A stretch of DNA of 51,612 bases from Novosphingobium sediminicola (GTDB lineage Bacteria > Pseudomonadota > Alphaproteobacteria > Sphingomonadales > Sphingomonadaceae). A program made the position numbers and the translations under genes. The notes below the pieces were generated by a model. That model was not told where the DNA came from, ran no database searches, and worked only from the letters and a program-made list of their open reading frames with translations. The DNA is taken from assembly GCF_014196525.1 (NCBI RefSeq), contig NZ_JACIDX010000026.1, forward strand, positions 1-51,612, written 5' to 3'. The first letter of the stretch is position 1, and each line of letters starts with the position of its first letter. Shown here piece after piece: positions 1 to 8,979 of this stretch.

Positions 1-1603
1 CCAGCTTCTTGCGCCGCACCGCCCATGCGATGATACCCCGCACTTGGTTGTAGCGCGGCGTTTGATAGATGGCGGCGTGGCCACCCTCGACCGGCGGAAT
101 CGCGGGCAGCAGTTTAACCCCCATATAGGGCGTGAAGATCACCGCCACGAACCACGAGGCGATCAGCGCAAAACCGACCACCCAGAAGATATTGCCCGCA
201 TATTCGCCCGCCGTAGACTTGGCAAACCCCACCGGCATCAGGCCGATCACCGTGACCAGCGTGCCCGCCAGCATGGGCGCGGCCGTATGGCTCCACGCAT
301 AGGCCGAAGCGCGGATGCGGTCATAGCCCTCCTCCATCTTCACCACCATCATCTCGATGGCGATGATCGCGTCATCGACCAGCAGGCCCAGCGCCAGGAT
401 CAGCGCACCCAGCGTGATACGGTCAAAGGCGCGGTCTGTGGCCCACATGACCATCAGCACCACCGCCAGCGTCAAAGGCACGGCGGCGGCCACCACGATC
501 CCCACACGCCAGCCAAGGCTGATCAGGCTGACGATCATCACGATGATCAGCGCCTCCATGAAGGTATGCATGAACTGATCGACGGCATCATGGATGTTGA
601 CCGATTGATCGGTCACATTGCTCAGCGTCATGCCCAGCGGCAATTGCCCGCGGATCGTGTCGGTCTCGGCGGCCAGCGCCTTGCCCAGATCGAGCCCGTT
701 CCAGCCCTCGCGCATCACCACGCTCAGCATCAGCGCAGGCTCGCCCTCGCTGCGGATCAGGAAAGTGGCGGGGTCCTCATAGCCGCGCTCGACCCTGGCA
801 ATGTCGGACAGGCGCAAGGTGCGGTCATTGGCGATGATGGGCAGGTCACGGATTTTGGACAGGTCATCAAACGCGCCATCCAGACGGACCACCACCTGCT
901 GCGCCTTGCTTTCGATAGACCCAGCGGGAGTCATCAGGTTCTGCTTGGCCAGCGCGTCAAAGATCGCGCGGGGGGAAACACCCAGCGTGGCGAGCCGTTC
1001 CTGCGCAAATTCGACATAGATGCGCTCGGGCCGCTCGCCAAGGATCTTGACCTTGTCGACGCCGGGGACATGCAGCAATTGCTGGCGCAGCCTTTCGGCC
1101 TCGCGCGCCAGGTCGCGCTGCGGCACGCCTTTGGCCTTGAGCGCATAGAGACCGAAGCTGACATCGCCGAACTCATCATCAACAAAGGGGCCGACCACGC
1201 CTTGCGGCAATTTGCGCGTCTCGTCCGAGATCTTCTTGCGCGCCTGATAGAACTGTTCCGGCACATCCTTGGGCGGCGTCTGATCGCGCAGGGTCAGCGT
1301 GGTGAAGGCCAGACCCGGCCGCGTGAAAGTCTCGCTGCGGTCATACCAGCGCAATTCCTGAAGGCGCTTTTCCAGCGGCTCGGCCACCTGATCCTGCATC
1401 TCCTGCGCGGTCGCGCCCGGCCATGCGGTGACCACGGTCATCACCTTGATCGTAAAGCCGGGATCTTCGGCCCGGCCCAGTTTCAGAAAGGCAAAGACCC
1501 CGGCCAGAATGATCGCGATCAGAAAGAACAGCGTCACCGATTTCTCGCGCACGGCCAGCGCGGACAGGTTGAACCGTCCGGACGTTTCCGACCCGCCGCT
1601 CAT
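1..1603 (-). CDS. RND efflux permease, N-terminal part (runs off the window)
   Basis: Inner-membrane proton-driven efflux pump subunit of the AcrB/MexB (HAE1) superfamily. About 534 N-terminal residues are visible and the rest lies beyond base 1. The protein opens with a basic segment and TM1 (VTLFFLIAIILAG), followed by the porter-domain start (DPGFTIKVMTVVTAWPGAT, EPLEKRLQEL). Near residue 400 it has the TM4 motif LVDDAIIAIE with the paired aspartates of the proton relay. The start ATG at 1603 overlaps the adaptor stop (ATGA), so translation is coupled. The N-terminal sequence resembles the TriC/MexK-like branch more than AcrB, but substrate cannot be read from it. Confidence 0.93.
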   Translation of the reverse strand, partial: MSGGSETSGRFNLSALAVREKSVTLFFLIAIILAGVFAFLKLGRAEDPGFTIKVMTVVTAWPGATAQEMQDQVAEPLEKRLQELRWYDRSETFTRPGLAFTTLTLRDQTPPKDVPEQFYQARKKISDETRKLPQGVVGPFVDDEFGDVSFGLYALKAKGVPQRDLAREAERLRQQLLHVPGVDKVKILGERPERIYVEFAQERLATLGVSPRAIFDALAKQNLMTPAGSIESKAQQVVVRLDGAFDDLSKIRDLPIIANDRTLRLSDIARVERGYEDPATFLIRSEGEPALMLSVVMREGWNGLDLGKALAAETDTIRGQLPLGMTLSNVTDQSVNIHDAVDQFMHTFMEALIIVMIVSLISLGWRVGIVVAAAVPLTLAVVLMVMWATDRAFDRITLGALILALGLLVDDAIIAIEMMVVKMEEGYDRIRASAYAWSHTAAPMLAGTLVTVIGLMPVGFAKSTAGEYAGNIFWVVGFALIASWFVAVIFTPYMGVKLLPAIPPVEGGHAAIYQTPRYNQVRGIIAWAVRRKKL

Positions 1604-2673
1604 TGCGCCGCCACCCGGACAGACTGGCCTTCATGCAGCATATGCGCGCCCATGGCGACAATGCGCTCGCCCGGCCTCAGCCCGGCATCAATGGTCGCGG
1701 TTTCCTCGGCCAGAGCGGCAATATGGACCGGGCGCCATGTGACTGCAGGTTGCGCGCCATTGCGCAGCACCCAGACCCCCGCCCCCTTGCCCACATCGCG
1801 GATCGCGCCCAGCGGCACCTGCGTCGCCCCGGCATGGCCCTGCTGTGCCAGCGCGATGGTGACAGTGGCCCCCAGCGGGGCCTGTGCGGGCGCGCCATGC
1901 AGGACATAGCGTGCCTCAAACGTGCGCGAGGCCGGATTGGCCGCATCGGAAAGCTGGCGCAGGGTGGCCGTGCCATTCGCGCCTTCGTAAGTGCGTGCCT
2001 TGGCCTCCGATCCGATCGCGGGGCGCACGGTTTCGGGCAATTGCACCAGCGCCTCACGCGGGCCGGAACGGGCAAGGCGCAGGACGATCTGCCCCGCGCT
2101 CACCACCTGCCCCGGCTCGGCCAGAGTTTCGACCACCGTGCCATCGGCATCGGCCACCAGCAGGCTGTAGCCTGCGGCATTATGCGCGACCCTTGCCTGC
2201 GCCTCGGCGGCGGCCAGTTGGGCGCGGGCGGCATCGGCGGCGGCCTTGGCCTGATCATAGGCAGAGGCGGACACTGCGCCCGCCGCAATCAGATCGCGCA
2301 GGCGCCGCTCATCCGCCGAGGTTTGCAAGGCGCGGGCGCGCGCAGCCTGCACATTTTCCTGCGAGGCATTTGTGGCCAGCGCCAGATCGGTGGGGTCGAT
2401 CCGCATCAAGGGTTGCCCGCGCCGCACGGTCTGCCCGGCCTGCACCAGCCGCTCGGTGATCTTGCCCCCGACGCGAAAGCCCAGATCGCTCTGCACGCGG
2501 GCGGCGATGATGCCGGTGAATTCATGCGCGGCATCGCCCGCCGCCACCGGCGAGAGCACCCGCACCAAAGGCGGCTGGGCGCGCGGATCAGGGTCGGCGC
2601 CGTGGCAGGCCGAAAGCGCAAACGCCGGCAGAGCCAGCAGGGCGAGAGCAGATTTGCGATACCGATTCGTCAC
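1600..2673 (-). CDS. RND periplasmic adaptor lipoprotein (membrane fusion protein)
   Basis: Periplasmic adaptor joining the RND permease to an outer-membrane channel, about 357 aa. The start is chosen as GTG at 2673 because GGAGGA lies 7 nt upstream and a signal peptide follows at once; the in-frame ATG at 2703 has no such site. The signal ends in a lipobox (ALSAC), so the mature protein is probably lipid-anchored. The lipoyl/barrel-sandwich halves flank an alpha-helical hairpin (region ASQENVQAARARALQ to QAKAAADAARAQLAA), then beta-barrel and membrane-proximal parts. It lies between the tetR gene and the permease, which it overlaps by 4 nt. Confidence 0.92.
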   Translation of the reverse strand: MTNRYRKSALALLALPAFALSACHGADPDPRAQPPLVRVLSPVAAGDAAHEFTGIIAARVQSDLGFRVGGKITERLVQAGQTVRRGQPLMRIDPTDLALATNASQENVQAARARALQTSADERRLRDLIAAGAVSASAYDQAKAAADAARAQLAAAEAQARVAHNAAGYSLLVADADGTVVETLAEPGQVVSAGQIVLRLARSGPREALVQLPETVRPAIGSEAKARTYEGANGTATLRQLSDAANPASRTFEARYVLHGAPAQAPLGATVTIALAQQGHAGATQVPLGAIRDVGKGAGVWVLRNGAQPAVTWRPVHIAALAEETATIDAGLRPGERIVAMGAHMLHEGQSVRVAAQ

Positions 2674-2745
2674 GCACGATTCCTCCAACGAGAGAGGGAT
2701 CATGTGTATTCATATGACTATATTGTCAAGTGGTCACATTTTACA

Positions 2746-3360
2746 TCACGGAGCCAGGCTCCGCAGGATCAGGCCGCACACCTCGACTTGCGCATCGGGC
2801 AACAAGTCCAGATTGCGCTCCAAATGCAGCGGATCGATAAAGGGCATCATCGCGTAGAAAATCGCGCGGCAGGTCTCATCCAGCGGGGTTTTGCGCTCGA
2901 ACTCGCCGCTTTCGCGCCCCTCCCTGACGATCTCGATCAGCATGGCCTTGAGCGTTGCCTTATAAGTCCGCGCCGAAGCCCATTGCTCGGACGCCGAGAG
3001 CGCGGCGATCTCATAGATCTTGCGGTCATCAAAGAAGAGTTGCAGGCTGAGATTCACCAATATCTTGAACATACGCCTGAATTTTTCTGTCGCGCTGCCC
3101 CCTTCGTCAATCGCGGCGCGCGCCTCAGACACCAGTTGATCCAGCCTGTCGGTGCAGATCGCCTCGCCAATGGCCTGCTTCGATTCAAAGAAGCGATAGA
3201 TATAGGCCTTGGAAAAGCCGATCTCCTTGGCAAGGTCGGAAACCGTTGTCTTGCCATAGCCATAGCGGGCAAAACATTCATGGGCCGCCGCGATGATCTG
3301 GTCGCGCACGGCGTGTTCGGCCGGGCCGCGCGGGGCGGTATCGGTGGGTGCATTGGTCAT
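2746..3360 (-). CDS. TetR-family repressor of the RND efflux operon
   Basis: A DNA-binding regulator of about 204 aa. The N-terminal helix-turn-helix reads YGKTTVSDLAKEIGFSKA followed by YIYRFFESKQAI, the usual TetR signature; the C-terminal ligand domain is not specific enough to name an inducer. Start ATG at 3360 gives the normal TetR length; an in-frame start at 3429 would run through the palindromic operator. It is the first gene of the leftward tetR-adaptor-permease unit and is divergent from the outer-membrane factor. A 28-bp palindrome in the divergent promoter region is the obvious target, so autoregulation is inferred. Confidence 0.9.
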   Translation of the reverse strand: MTNAPTDTAPRGPAEHAVRDQIIAAAHECFARYGYGKTTVSDLAKEIGFSKAYIYRFFESKQAIGEAICTDRLDQLVSEARAAIDEGGSATEKFRRMFKILVNLSLQLFFDDRKIYEIAALSASEQWASARTYKATLKAMLIEIVREGRESGEFERKTPLDETCRAIFYAMMPFIDPLHLERNLDLLPDAQVEVCGLILRSLAP

Positions 3361-3396
3361 GGCGCAACCATAGTCCTCGTCCCGCGCATTGACAAC

Positions 3397-3424
3397 GTGT
3401 AACCAATCAATATATTGGTCACAC
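3397..3424. promoter_or_regulatory. Palindromic operator between tetR and the outer-membrane factor gene
   Basis: Inverted repeat GTGTAACCAAT, 6-nt spacer, ATTGGTCACAC; 10 of 11 arm positions pair, and the inner ACCAAT/ATTGGT is perfect. It sits 37 bp before the TetR start and 27 bp before the OMF start, so one site could block both promoters. A partial match (TATATTG-TCA, then GTGGTCACA) occurs at about 2721-2738 before the adaptor gene. Assignment to this TetR is inference from position. Confidence 0.75.
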
Positions 3425-3451
3425 TTCATCCATTGGCGCTGCGAGGAAAAT

Positions 3452-4921
3452 ATGCGGCCTTTGACCTTGATCCTGCCTGCCCTTGGCGCCCCTCTGCTCC
3501 TGGCCGGTTGCTCCGTCGGCCCCCGCTATGACCGGCCCGTTTCCACGCTTGCCCCCGCCTTTCACGGCGAGGCCGCCTTGGCCGGGCGCCATGGTTCGGT
3601 CCCAAAAGGTTCGGCCCCAACCGCCGATCTGGCCGACTGGTGGCGCTCGTTCAACGATCCGCTGCTGACCAGCCTCGTCGAACGCGGGCTGGCGCAAAAT
3701 CTCGACCTGCAGCAGGCCGCAGCCCGTGTGTTTCAGGCCCGCGCCGTGCTCAAGAATGCCAATGCCGCCTTGCTCCCTTCCGCGCAGGTCAGCGGACAGG
3801 CGGGGGAAACCTATCAATCGCTGCAAACGCCCATCGGCCGGATCGGCAGCGCCTTTCCGGGGTTCCAGCGCTCCAGCGAAACCTATGAGGTGGACCTTGG
3901 TGCAAGCTGGGAAATCGACCTGTTCGGTGGCCGAGATGCCGCGCGCGATGCCGCGCGGGCTGATTGGCAGGCCAGTGAAGCGGGCGCGGTGGCGGTGCGC
4001 CTGTCGGTCGCGGCGCAGATTGCCGACACTTATGTTACGATCCGCATGCTTCAGGCACGGCTCGATGTCGCCCGCGCCCAACTTGATACGCAGCAGCGCC
4101 TTGTTGATCTGGTCGCGCTGCAATATCGCAAGGGCGTCGCGGCCGAATTGCAGTTGCGGCAGGCCGAAGGCGCGCTGGCGCAGGTGCGCAGCTCGATCCC
4201 CGCGCTGGGCAATCAACTGGATATGGCGATGAATGCGCTCGACGTGCTGATCGGCGCCCAGCCCGGATCGACCCGCGCCGAATTGACGGCGCAAGCCCCC
4301 ATCCCCGCCCCGCCCGCAGTGGCCACGGCGGGTGGCCCTGCCGCCTTACTGCGCCGCCGCCCCGACATTATTGCGGCGGAAAGGACATTGGCGGCCTCGA
4401 ACGCCCGGATTGGGGTGGCGGTCGCCGAATATTACCCGAAATTCTCGCTGAGCGGGCTGGTGGGCAGCGCCACCACCGCCACGGGCGGGCTGTTCACCGG
4501 CGGCGCGACGCAGGCCAATGGTGTGATGGGCCTGCGCTGGCGGCTGTTCGATTTTGGCCGGGTGGATGCCGAAATCCGCGCAGCCAAGGGGCGCAACACC
4601 GAGGCGCTCGCCGCCTATCGCCTTGCCGTCCTGCGGGCGTCTCAGGATGTCGAGGACGCTTTTTCCACGCTGGTGCAGCAGGAGGCACGCGCGGCATCAC
4701 TCCATGATGGCGAAGCCTCGCTGACGAGGGCGCGCGATGCCTCGATGGCGGCCTATAAGGGCGGGATGGTCAGCCTGATCGAGGTGCTTGATGCCGACCG
4801 GCGCCTGCTGGAAACCAGTGACGGTGCAATACAGGCTCGGGCGGCAGCAACGCGCGGCGCGATTGCCTCGTTCCGCGCGCTGGGCGGCGGATGGAACCCG
4901 CCCGCAACTCCGGAGACATAA
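3452..4921 (+). CDS. Outer-membrane efflux factor, NodT/OprM-type lipoprotein
   Basis: Outer-membrane channel of a tripartite efflux pump, about 489 aa. It starts at ATG 3452 behind GAGGA; a lipoprotein signal follows (lipobox LLLAGC), then the family hallmark SVGPRYDRP. Two OEP repeats are visible, with the typical DLGASWEIDLFGG and LRWRLFDFGRVDAEI strand/helix segments and RRPDIIAAERTLAASNARIGVA in between. It is transcribed opposite to tetR-adaptor-permease from a shared operator region and probably supplies their exit duct. The thioesterase gene follows 2 nt after its stop, so the two are likely co-transcribed. Confidence 0.92.
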   Translation: MRPLTLILPALGAPLLLAGCSVGPRYDRPVSTLAPAFHGEAALAGRHGSVPKGSAPTADLADWWRSFNDPLLTSLVERGLAQNLDLQQAAARVFQARAVLKNANAALLPSAQVSGQAGETYQSLQTPIGRIGSAFPGFQRSSETYEVDLGASWEIDLFGGRDAARDAARADWQASEAGAVAVRLSVAAQIADTYVTIRMLQARLDVARAQLDTQQRLVDLVALQYRKGVAAELQLRQAEGALAQVRSSIPALGNQLDMAMNALDVLIGAQPGSTRAELTAQAPIPAPPAVATAGGPAALLRRRPDIIAAERTLAASNARIGVAVAEYYPKFSLSGLVGSATTATGGLFTGGATQANGVMGLRWRLFDFGRVDAEIRAAKGRNTEALAAYRLAVLRASQDVEDAFSTLVQQEARAASLHDGEASLTRARDASMAAYKGGMVSLIEVLDADRRLLETSDGAIQARAAATRGAIASFRALGGGWNPPATPET

Positions 4922-4923
4922 CC

Positions 4924-5361
4924 ATGACCAAATCACCAACCGGCCTTGAACAGGTGCAGGCCCTGCTGGCGGCAGGTAGGCAGCCGCCGCTGGGCGAAAA
5001 ACTCGGCATCGCGCTGGTCGAAGCCGGTCATGGCCATTGCATCTTCGAGGCCACACCCGACGGCAGCGCCTATAATCCGATGGGCACCGTGCATGGCGGT
5101 TTTATCGCCACCATGCTCGACAGCGCCTGCGGCATTGCCGCCCACACAGCGCTGCGGCCCGGCTATGGCTATACCACGCTGGAGCTCAAAGTGTCCTATC
5201 TGCGCCCGCTTCATGCCGAAAGCGGGACGGTCAGGGCCACCGGACGCCTGCTCTCGATGGGGCGCCGCGCCGGTTTTGCCGAGGCCACGCTTCACAATGC
5301 CGAAGGGCAATTATGCGCAACCGCAACGTCCACATTGCTGGTTTTCGAACAGAAAACCTAA
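4924..5361 (+). CDS. PaaI-family hotdog-fold thioesterase
   Basis: Probable acyl-CoA thioesterase of about 145 aa, hydrolysing acyl- or aryl-CoA in the cytoplasm. The hotdog signature NPMGTVHGGFIATMLDSACG holds the HGG loop and the conserved Asp of the PaaI group; the C-terminal half (TTLELKVSYLRPL, GRRAGFAEATLHN) gives the remaining strands. ATG 4924 is used because it follows the OMF stop by 2 nt with GGAG upstream in the end of that gene. Its presence in an efflux unit is unusual, and the sequence does not say which thioester it uses. Confidence 0.88.
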   Translation: MTKSPTGLEQVQALLAAGRQPPLGEKLGIALVEAGHGHCIFEATPDGSAYNPMGTVHGGFIATMLDSACGIAAHTALRPGYGYTTLELKVSYLRPLHAESGTVRATGRLLSMGRRAGFAEATLHNAEGQLCATATSTLLVFEQKT

Positions 5362-5489
5362 TGGCCCACACCTAACGTCAAAAGCCGGAAAATGACTTAG
5401 ATTGCTCGGCAGTCCTCGATTATCCTGCGGCCAGAGCAAAGCTGGCACCAAAATGCTGTGGGATGATCGTCCAACCACCAAGCTGAGAG

Positions 5490-6410
5490 CTATTCTAGCA
5501 GCGCCAGCCCCGTCGCGAGCAGATTTTCAATATCCTGCTGCGCGGAGGGCAAGGCAGTCCGCATGTTGACATAGCCGTGGATCATGCCCTCGGCCTCCAG
5601 CTGTACCACTTTGGCGCCTGCTGCCCGCGCTCTGTCCGCATAATGGCGCGCAGGATCGCGCAGCGGATCAAGCGCTGCGATCTGGATCAGCAGCGGGACC
5701 TGTGGCACGGGGCCGAGCAGCAGATTATAGCGCTCATCCCCCTCCGGCTTGCCGCAAAGCCCGTCGAACCAGTCCATCGCGCTGCGGGTCAACATATAGC
5801 CCTCGCTAAAGTCACGCATCGACGGCCAGTCATTGCCAGCGCCCAGAAAGGGATAGATTGCCCATTGCGCCAGCACCGGCCGATCCGCGGGCCTTGCCCC
5901 AAGGCGCTGGGCGACCAGGATCGCCATATGCCCGCCCGCGCTGTCGCCGCAGGTCACGATCCCGGTCGGCGCGAAGCCCAACGCTGCAGGCGCGGCAGCA
6001 GCCCAGCGGGCGACCTCTTCGGCATCCTGCGCAAAGGCGGGAAAGGGGTACTCTGGGGCAAGGCGATAATCCACCGCCAGCACCGGCAGATCGCAGCGCT
6101 GCGCCACAAAGCGGCAAAAGGAATCATGGCTGTCCAGATCGCCGAACACGAAACCGCCGCCGTGGAAGAACAGGATCAGCGGGCCGGAATCGCGTGTCTC
6201 GCGCGCATCATAAAGCCGCAGCGAAATCGAACCGCAGGCCAGATCCCGCACCACAGCCAGCGCGACGGGCGGCAGATCAAGCGCCTGCCCCATGGCGCGA
6301 ATGGCCGCGCGCGCATCGGGCACCGGCAATTCGTTGATGGCCGGAGCGCCGCTTTCCCGGCCTGCGGCAAGAAAGGCCGCGACGTCAGGCCGCACGTAAG
6401 GCTGTGTCAT
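5490..6410 (-). CDS. Alpha/beta hydrolase, HSL-type esterase
   Basis: Carboxylesterase of the hormone-sensitive-lipase (family IV) type, about 306 aa, with no signal peptide. Visible motifs are the oxyanion HGGGF, the DYRLAPEYPFPA segment, the nucleophile elbow GDSAGG, the acid region ALDPLRDPARHYADRA and the catalytic His in MIHGYVN. The start at ATG 6410 is preceded by GAGAGGA at good spacing. It lies 66 bp downstream of the aldehyde dehydrogenase on the same strand. It may be the last gene of the TBDR-ADH-ALDH operon, where it would release an alcohol from an ester; that role is inferred from position only. Confidence 0.9.
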   Translation of the reverse strand: MTQPYVRPDVAAFLAAGRESGAPAINELPVPDARAAIRAMGQALDLPPVALAVVRDLACGSISLRLYDARETRDSGPLILFFHGGGFVFGDLDSHDSFCRFVAQRCDLPVLAVDYRLAPEYPFPAFAQDAEEVARWAAAAPAALGFAPTGIVTCGDSAGGHMAILVAQRLGARPADRPVLAQWAIYPFLGAGNDWPSMRDFSEGYMLTRSAMDWFDGLCGKPEGDERYNLLLGPVPQVPLLIQIAALDPLRDPARHYADRARAAGAKVVQLEAEGMIHGYVNMRTALPSAQQDIENLLATGLALLE

Positions 6411-6476
6411 GGATGATCCTCTCACTCTGACGGAATTTTGGGGCCGGGATTTGGGAGCCGGGATTTGCGGGCCGTT

Positions 6477-7886
6477 TCAGCCCTTGGCGATGTTGATGAT
6501 TTTGGCCTGCGTGAATTCCAGCAGGCCCTCGATGCCCTGTTGCCGCCCGAGGCCCGATTGCTTGGCCCCGCCAAAGGCTACATCGAAGGGCAGGTCGAGA
6601 TGGCGGTTGACCCAGACTGTGCCGCTGTCGATCAACATCGCCACCAGTTCGCCTCGTTCGGGATTGCCGGTCCAGATCGTGCCGCCCAGCCCATATTCGC
6701 TGGCGTTGACGGCTGCGATGGCCTGCCCCAAATCGTCATAGGGCAACACCGGCAGCACCGGCCCAAACTGCTCCTCGCGCACCAACCGCGCATCATCGGG
6801 CAGATCGCGCACAATGGTGGGCGCAATGAAATAGCCCTCGCGCTCCAGCGGGGCGCCTCCGGCCACGATCTTGCCCTGCTCGCGCGCTTCGGCCAGATAA
6901 TCGATCAGCTTGGCATATTGCGCCGAATTCTGGACCGGGCCGATTTGGCTGTCCTGATCCAGCCCCTCGCCCACCACCGCCGCGCGCGCCAGAGCGCCCA
7001 GCGCATCGCACAGATCATCATACATCGCGCGCGGAGCATAGACGCGCTTGGCCGCAAGACACACCTGCCCGGCATTAACCATCGCCGCGCCAAAGATGGC
7101 GGGCGCCACCTTGGCCACATCGGCATCGTCCAGCACCAGCGCCGCATCATTGCCGCCCAGTTCAAGCGTAAAGCGCTTGAGCGTGTCCACCGTGCTGGAA
7201 AGCACCTTTTTGCCCGTGGCGGTCGACCCGGTGAAACTGACATGGGCGATACCCGGATGGCTGGTCAGCGCCGCGCCCAGATCATTGGCGTCGGCCAACG
7301 TCTGAAACACGCCCGGCGGCAGAATGTCGGCGGCCACCTCACCCAAGAGCAGCGTGGTGAGCGGGGTGGTCGGCGCAGGCTTGGCGATCACGACATTGCC
7401 GGTGATCAGCGCGGGCGCCAATTTGACCACCAGCAGGATCAGCGGGAAGTTCCAGGGTGTAATCGCCGCCACCACGCCAAGCGGGCTGCGATGTTCGGTG
7501 ATGCGCTCGGCTGGCGTGTCACGGATGACATGGGAGCCGATATCCTGCGCCGCGAAATAGCGCAGCCCGGCAATCGTGCCGCCCACCTCACCCCGCGCCT
7601 GAACCAGCGGCTTGCCCTGTTCCATCGTCATCAGGCGGGCCAATTCCTCAAACCGCACCTCCACGCCATCGGCAAAGCGTTCGATAAAGGCACGGCGTTC
7701 GGCATAGGAAAGCCCAGCCCAGCCCGGAAAGGCGCGACCCGCGGACGCTACCGCTGCGTCCAGTTGCCCCGCATCCGCACGCGGGGCGGTTGCAAAGGCG
7801 CGCCCGGTGGCGGGATTGATGACGGGCATCTCTGCCACCCCATCCACCAGAGCGCCATCAATCAACAGACGAAACGCTTGATCCAT
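6477..7886 (-). CDS. NAD(P)-dependent aldehyde dehydrogenase
   Basis: Oxidises an aldehyde to the carboxylic acid with NAD(P)+. At 469 aa it has the normal family length. Key motifs are TPWNFPLIL, the nucleotide-binding FTGSTATGKKV, the general-base glutamate in LELGGNDAALV, the nucleophilic Cys in NAGQVCLAAKRVYAP, and the C-terminal FGGAKQSGLGRQQG segment. The start codon is 1 nt after the alcohol dehydrogenase stop, which implies a common mRNA and sequential alcohol-to-acid oxidation. The natural aldehyde is not evident. Confidence 0.93.
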   Translation of the reverse strand: MDQAFRLLIDGALVDGVAEMPVINPATGRAFATAPRADAGQLDAAVASAGRAFPGWAGLSYAERRAFIERFADGVEVRFEELARLMTMEQGKPLVQARGEVGGTIAGLRYFAAQDIGSHVIRDTPAERITEHRSPLGVVAAITPWNFPLILLVVKLAPALITGNVVIAKPAPTTPLTTLLLGEVAADILPPGVFQTLADANDLGAALTSHPGIAHVSFTGSTATGKKVLSSTVDTLKRFTLELGGNDAALVLDDADVAKVAPAIFGAAMVNAGQVCLAAKRVYAPRAMYDDLCDALGALARAAVVGEGLDQDSQIGPVQNSAQYAKLIDYLAEAREQGKIVAGGAPLEREGYFIAPTIVRDLPDDARLVREEQFGPVLPVLPYDDLGQAIAAVNASEYGLGGTIWTGNPERGELVAMLIDSGTVWVNRHLDLPFDVAFGGAKQSGLGRQQGIEGLLEFTQAKIINIAKG

Positions 7887-7887
7887 A

Positions 7888-8979
7888 TCACATTCTCACA
7901 ATCGGTTTGATCACCGCGCCGCTTTCACCGGCCGCGATGGCCTGCGCGATATCGGTGAAGGGATAGAACTGAACAAGGCGTTCGATAGGAAAAAGCCCCT
8001 CGCGCCAATAGGCAATCAGTTGCGGTATCAGGCTTTGCGGATCGGCTGAACCTTCGACAATGCCGCGTATCACGCGCCCGCCGCTCATGACAAAGGCGGC
8101 ATCCAGCTTCACCTGCGCCCCCGGCGCAAAGGCCGCCAGCAGGCCCGCCTGCCCTTGCGGCCCCAGCGCCATGATCGCTTCCTCGATCAGGGGCACATGG
8201 CCGGTGGTGTCAAGCACATGGTCAAGGCCGACCAGTCCATGGTCGGCAAGGCTTTGCCCATCGGCCACCACGCCCTGCGTCGCGCCCAACGAGAGGGCCA
8301 GCGCCACGCGCTGCGCCGACCGGTCCACCGCGATGATGCGCGCCGCGCCCCGGATGCGGGCCGCCATGATCGCGGCCATGCCCACCGCCCCCGTGCCCAG
8401 CACGGCGATGCTCTGCCCCGCCCGCACATCCAGCGCGTTGAGCACCGCCCCCGCCCCGGTCAGAAAGCCGCAGCCCAGCGGCCCCATCAGTTCGAGCGGC
8501 AGATCGCCATCCACTTTTACCGTATTGCGTCCATGGGCAATGGCATAGGTGGCGAAGGAGGACTGGCCGAAGATATGGCTGTGCACCGCCCCCTGCCCAT
8601 CATGGATGGCAGTGGACCCATCCTCGCGCATGGCCAGAAAATTGCGCGGAAAGAAGCCGTGGCAATAGGCCGGTGCATCATGATCGCAGGAGGGACATGC
8701 CCCGCAGCTGGCAAAGGAGAGCACCACCGCATCGCCGGGCGCGACATGATCCACCCCCGACCCCACGGCCACCACATGGCCCGCGCCCTCATGCCCCAGC
8801 ACCACCGGCAAGGGCACCGGCAGATGGCCATCGCGCATCACCATATCGGTATGGCAAACGCCGGTGGCCACCAGCCTGACCAGAACCTCGCCGGGGCGGG
8901 GATCGTCGATAATGACGCTTTCCAGCCGAGGCGCCTCGCCCGCCACCCTTGAAACGGCGGCTGTCGCTTGCGTGCCCAT
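7888..8979 (-). CDS. Zinc-dependent alcohol dehydrogenase (aryl/benzyl alcohol dehydrogenase-like)
   Basis: Medium-chain NAD-dependent alcohol dehydrogenase, about 363 aa. Catalytic zinc ligands are Cys in GVCHTDMV, His in GHEGAGHV and Cys in GPLGCGFLTGAGAVLN; the structural zinc cysteines are in CGACPSCDHDAPAYC. The Rossmann motif is VLGTGAVGMAA. The GPLGCG-TGAGAVLN segment resembles XylB/AreB benzyl alcohol dehydrogenases, so an aromatic or allylic alcohol is a reasonable guess. ATG 8979 is preferred over the in-frame upstream start because it overlaps the TBDR stop as TGATG; the aldehyde dehydrogenase follows 1 nt downstream. Confidence 0.92.
   Translation of the reverse strand: MGTQATAAVSRVAGEAPRLESVIIDDPRPGEVLVRLVATGVCHTDMVMRDGHLPVPLPVVLGHEGAGHVVAVGSGVDHVAPGDAVVLSFASCGACPSCDHDAPAYCHGFFPRNFLAMREDGSTAIHDGQGAVHSHIFGQSSFATYAIAHGRNTVKVDGDLPLELMGPLGCGFLTGAGAVLNALDVRAGQSIAVLGTGAVGMAAIMAARIRGAARIIAVDRSAQRVALALSLGATQGVVADGQSLADHGLVGLDHVLDTTGHVPLIEEAIMALGPQGQAGLLAAFAPGAQVKLDAAFVMSGGRVIRGIVEGSADPQSLIPQLIAYWREGLFPIERLVQFYPFTDIAQAIAAGESGAVIKPIVRM

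Noticed and set aside
44..1909. Long plus-strand open frame (621 codons) opposite the RND permease
   Set aside because: Its residues are a His/Arg/Gln-rich reflection of the minus-strand permease and adaptor; the minus strand has recognisable motifs and coupled starts.
1603..3402. Plus-strand open frame (599 codons) opposite adaptor and TetR
   Set aside because: Antisense artefact of GC-rich coding DNA; the minus-strand genes have a Shine-Dalgarno, lipobox and HTH.
6411..6476. Repeated CCGGGATTT units between the esterase and ALDH genes
   Set aside because: Only two short copies; nothing beyond a simple local duplication.
6438..7910. Plus-strand open frame (490 codons) opposite the aldehyde dehydrogenase
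   Set aside because: Shadow of a clear ALDH with all catalytic motifs on the minus strand.
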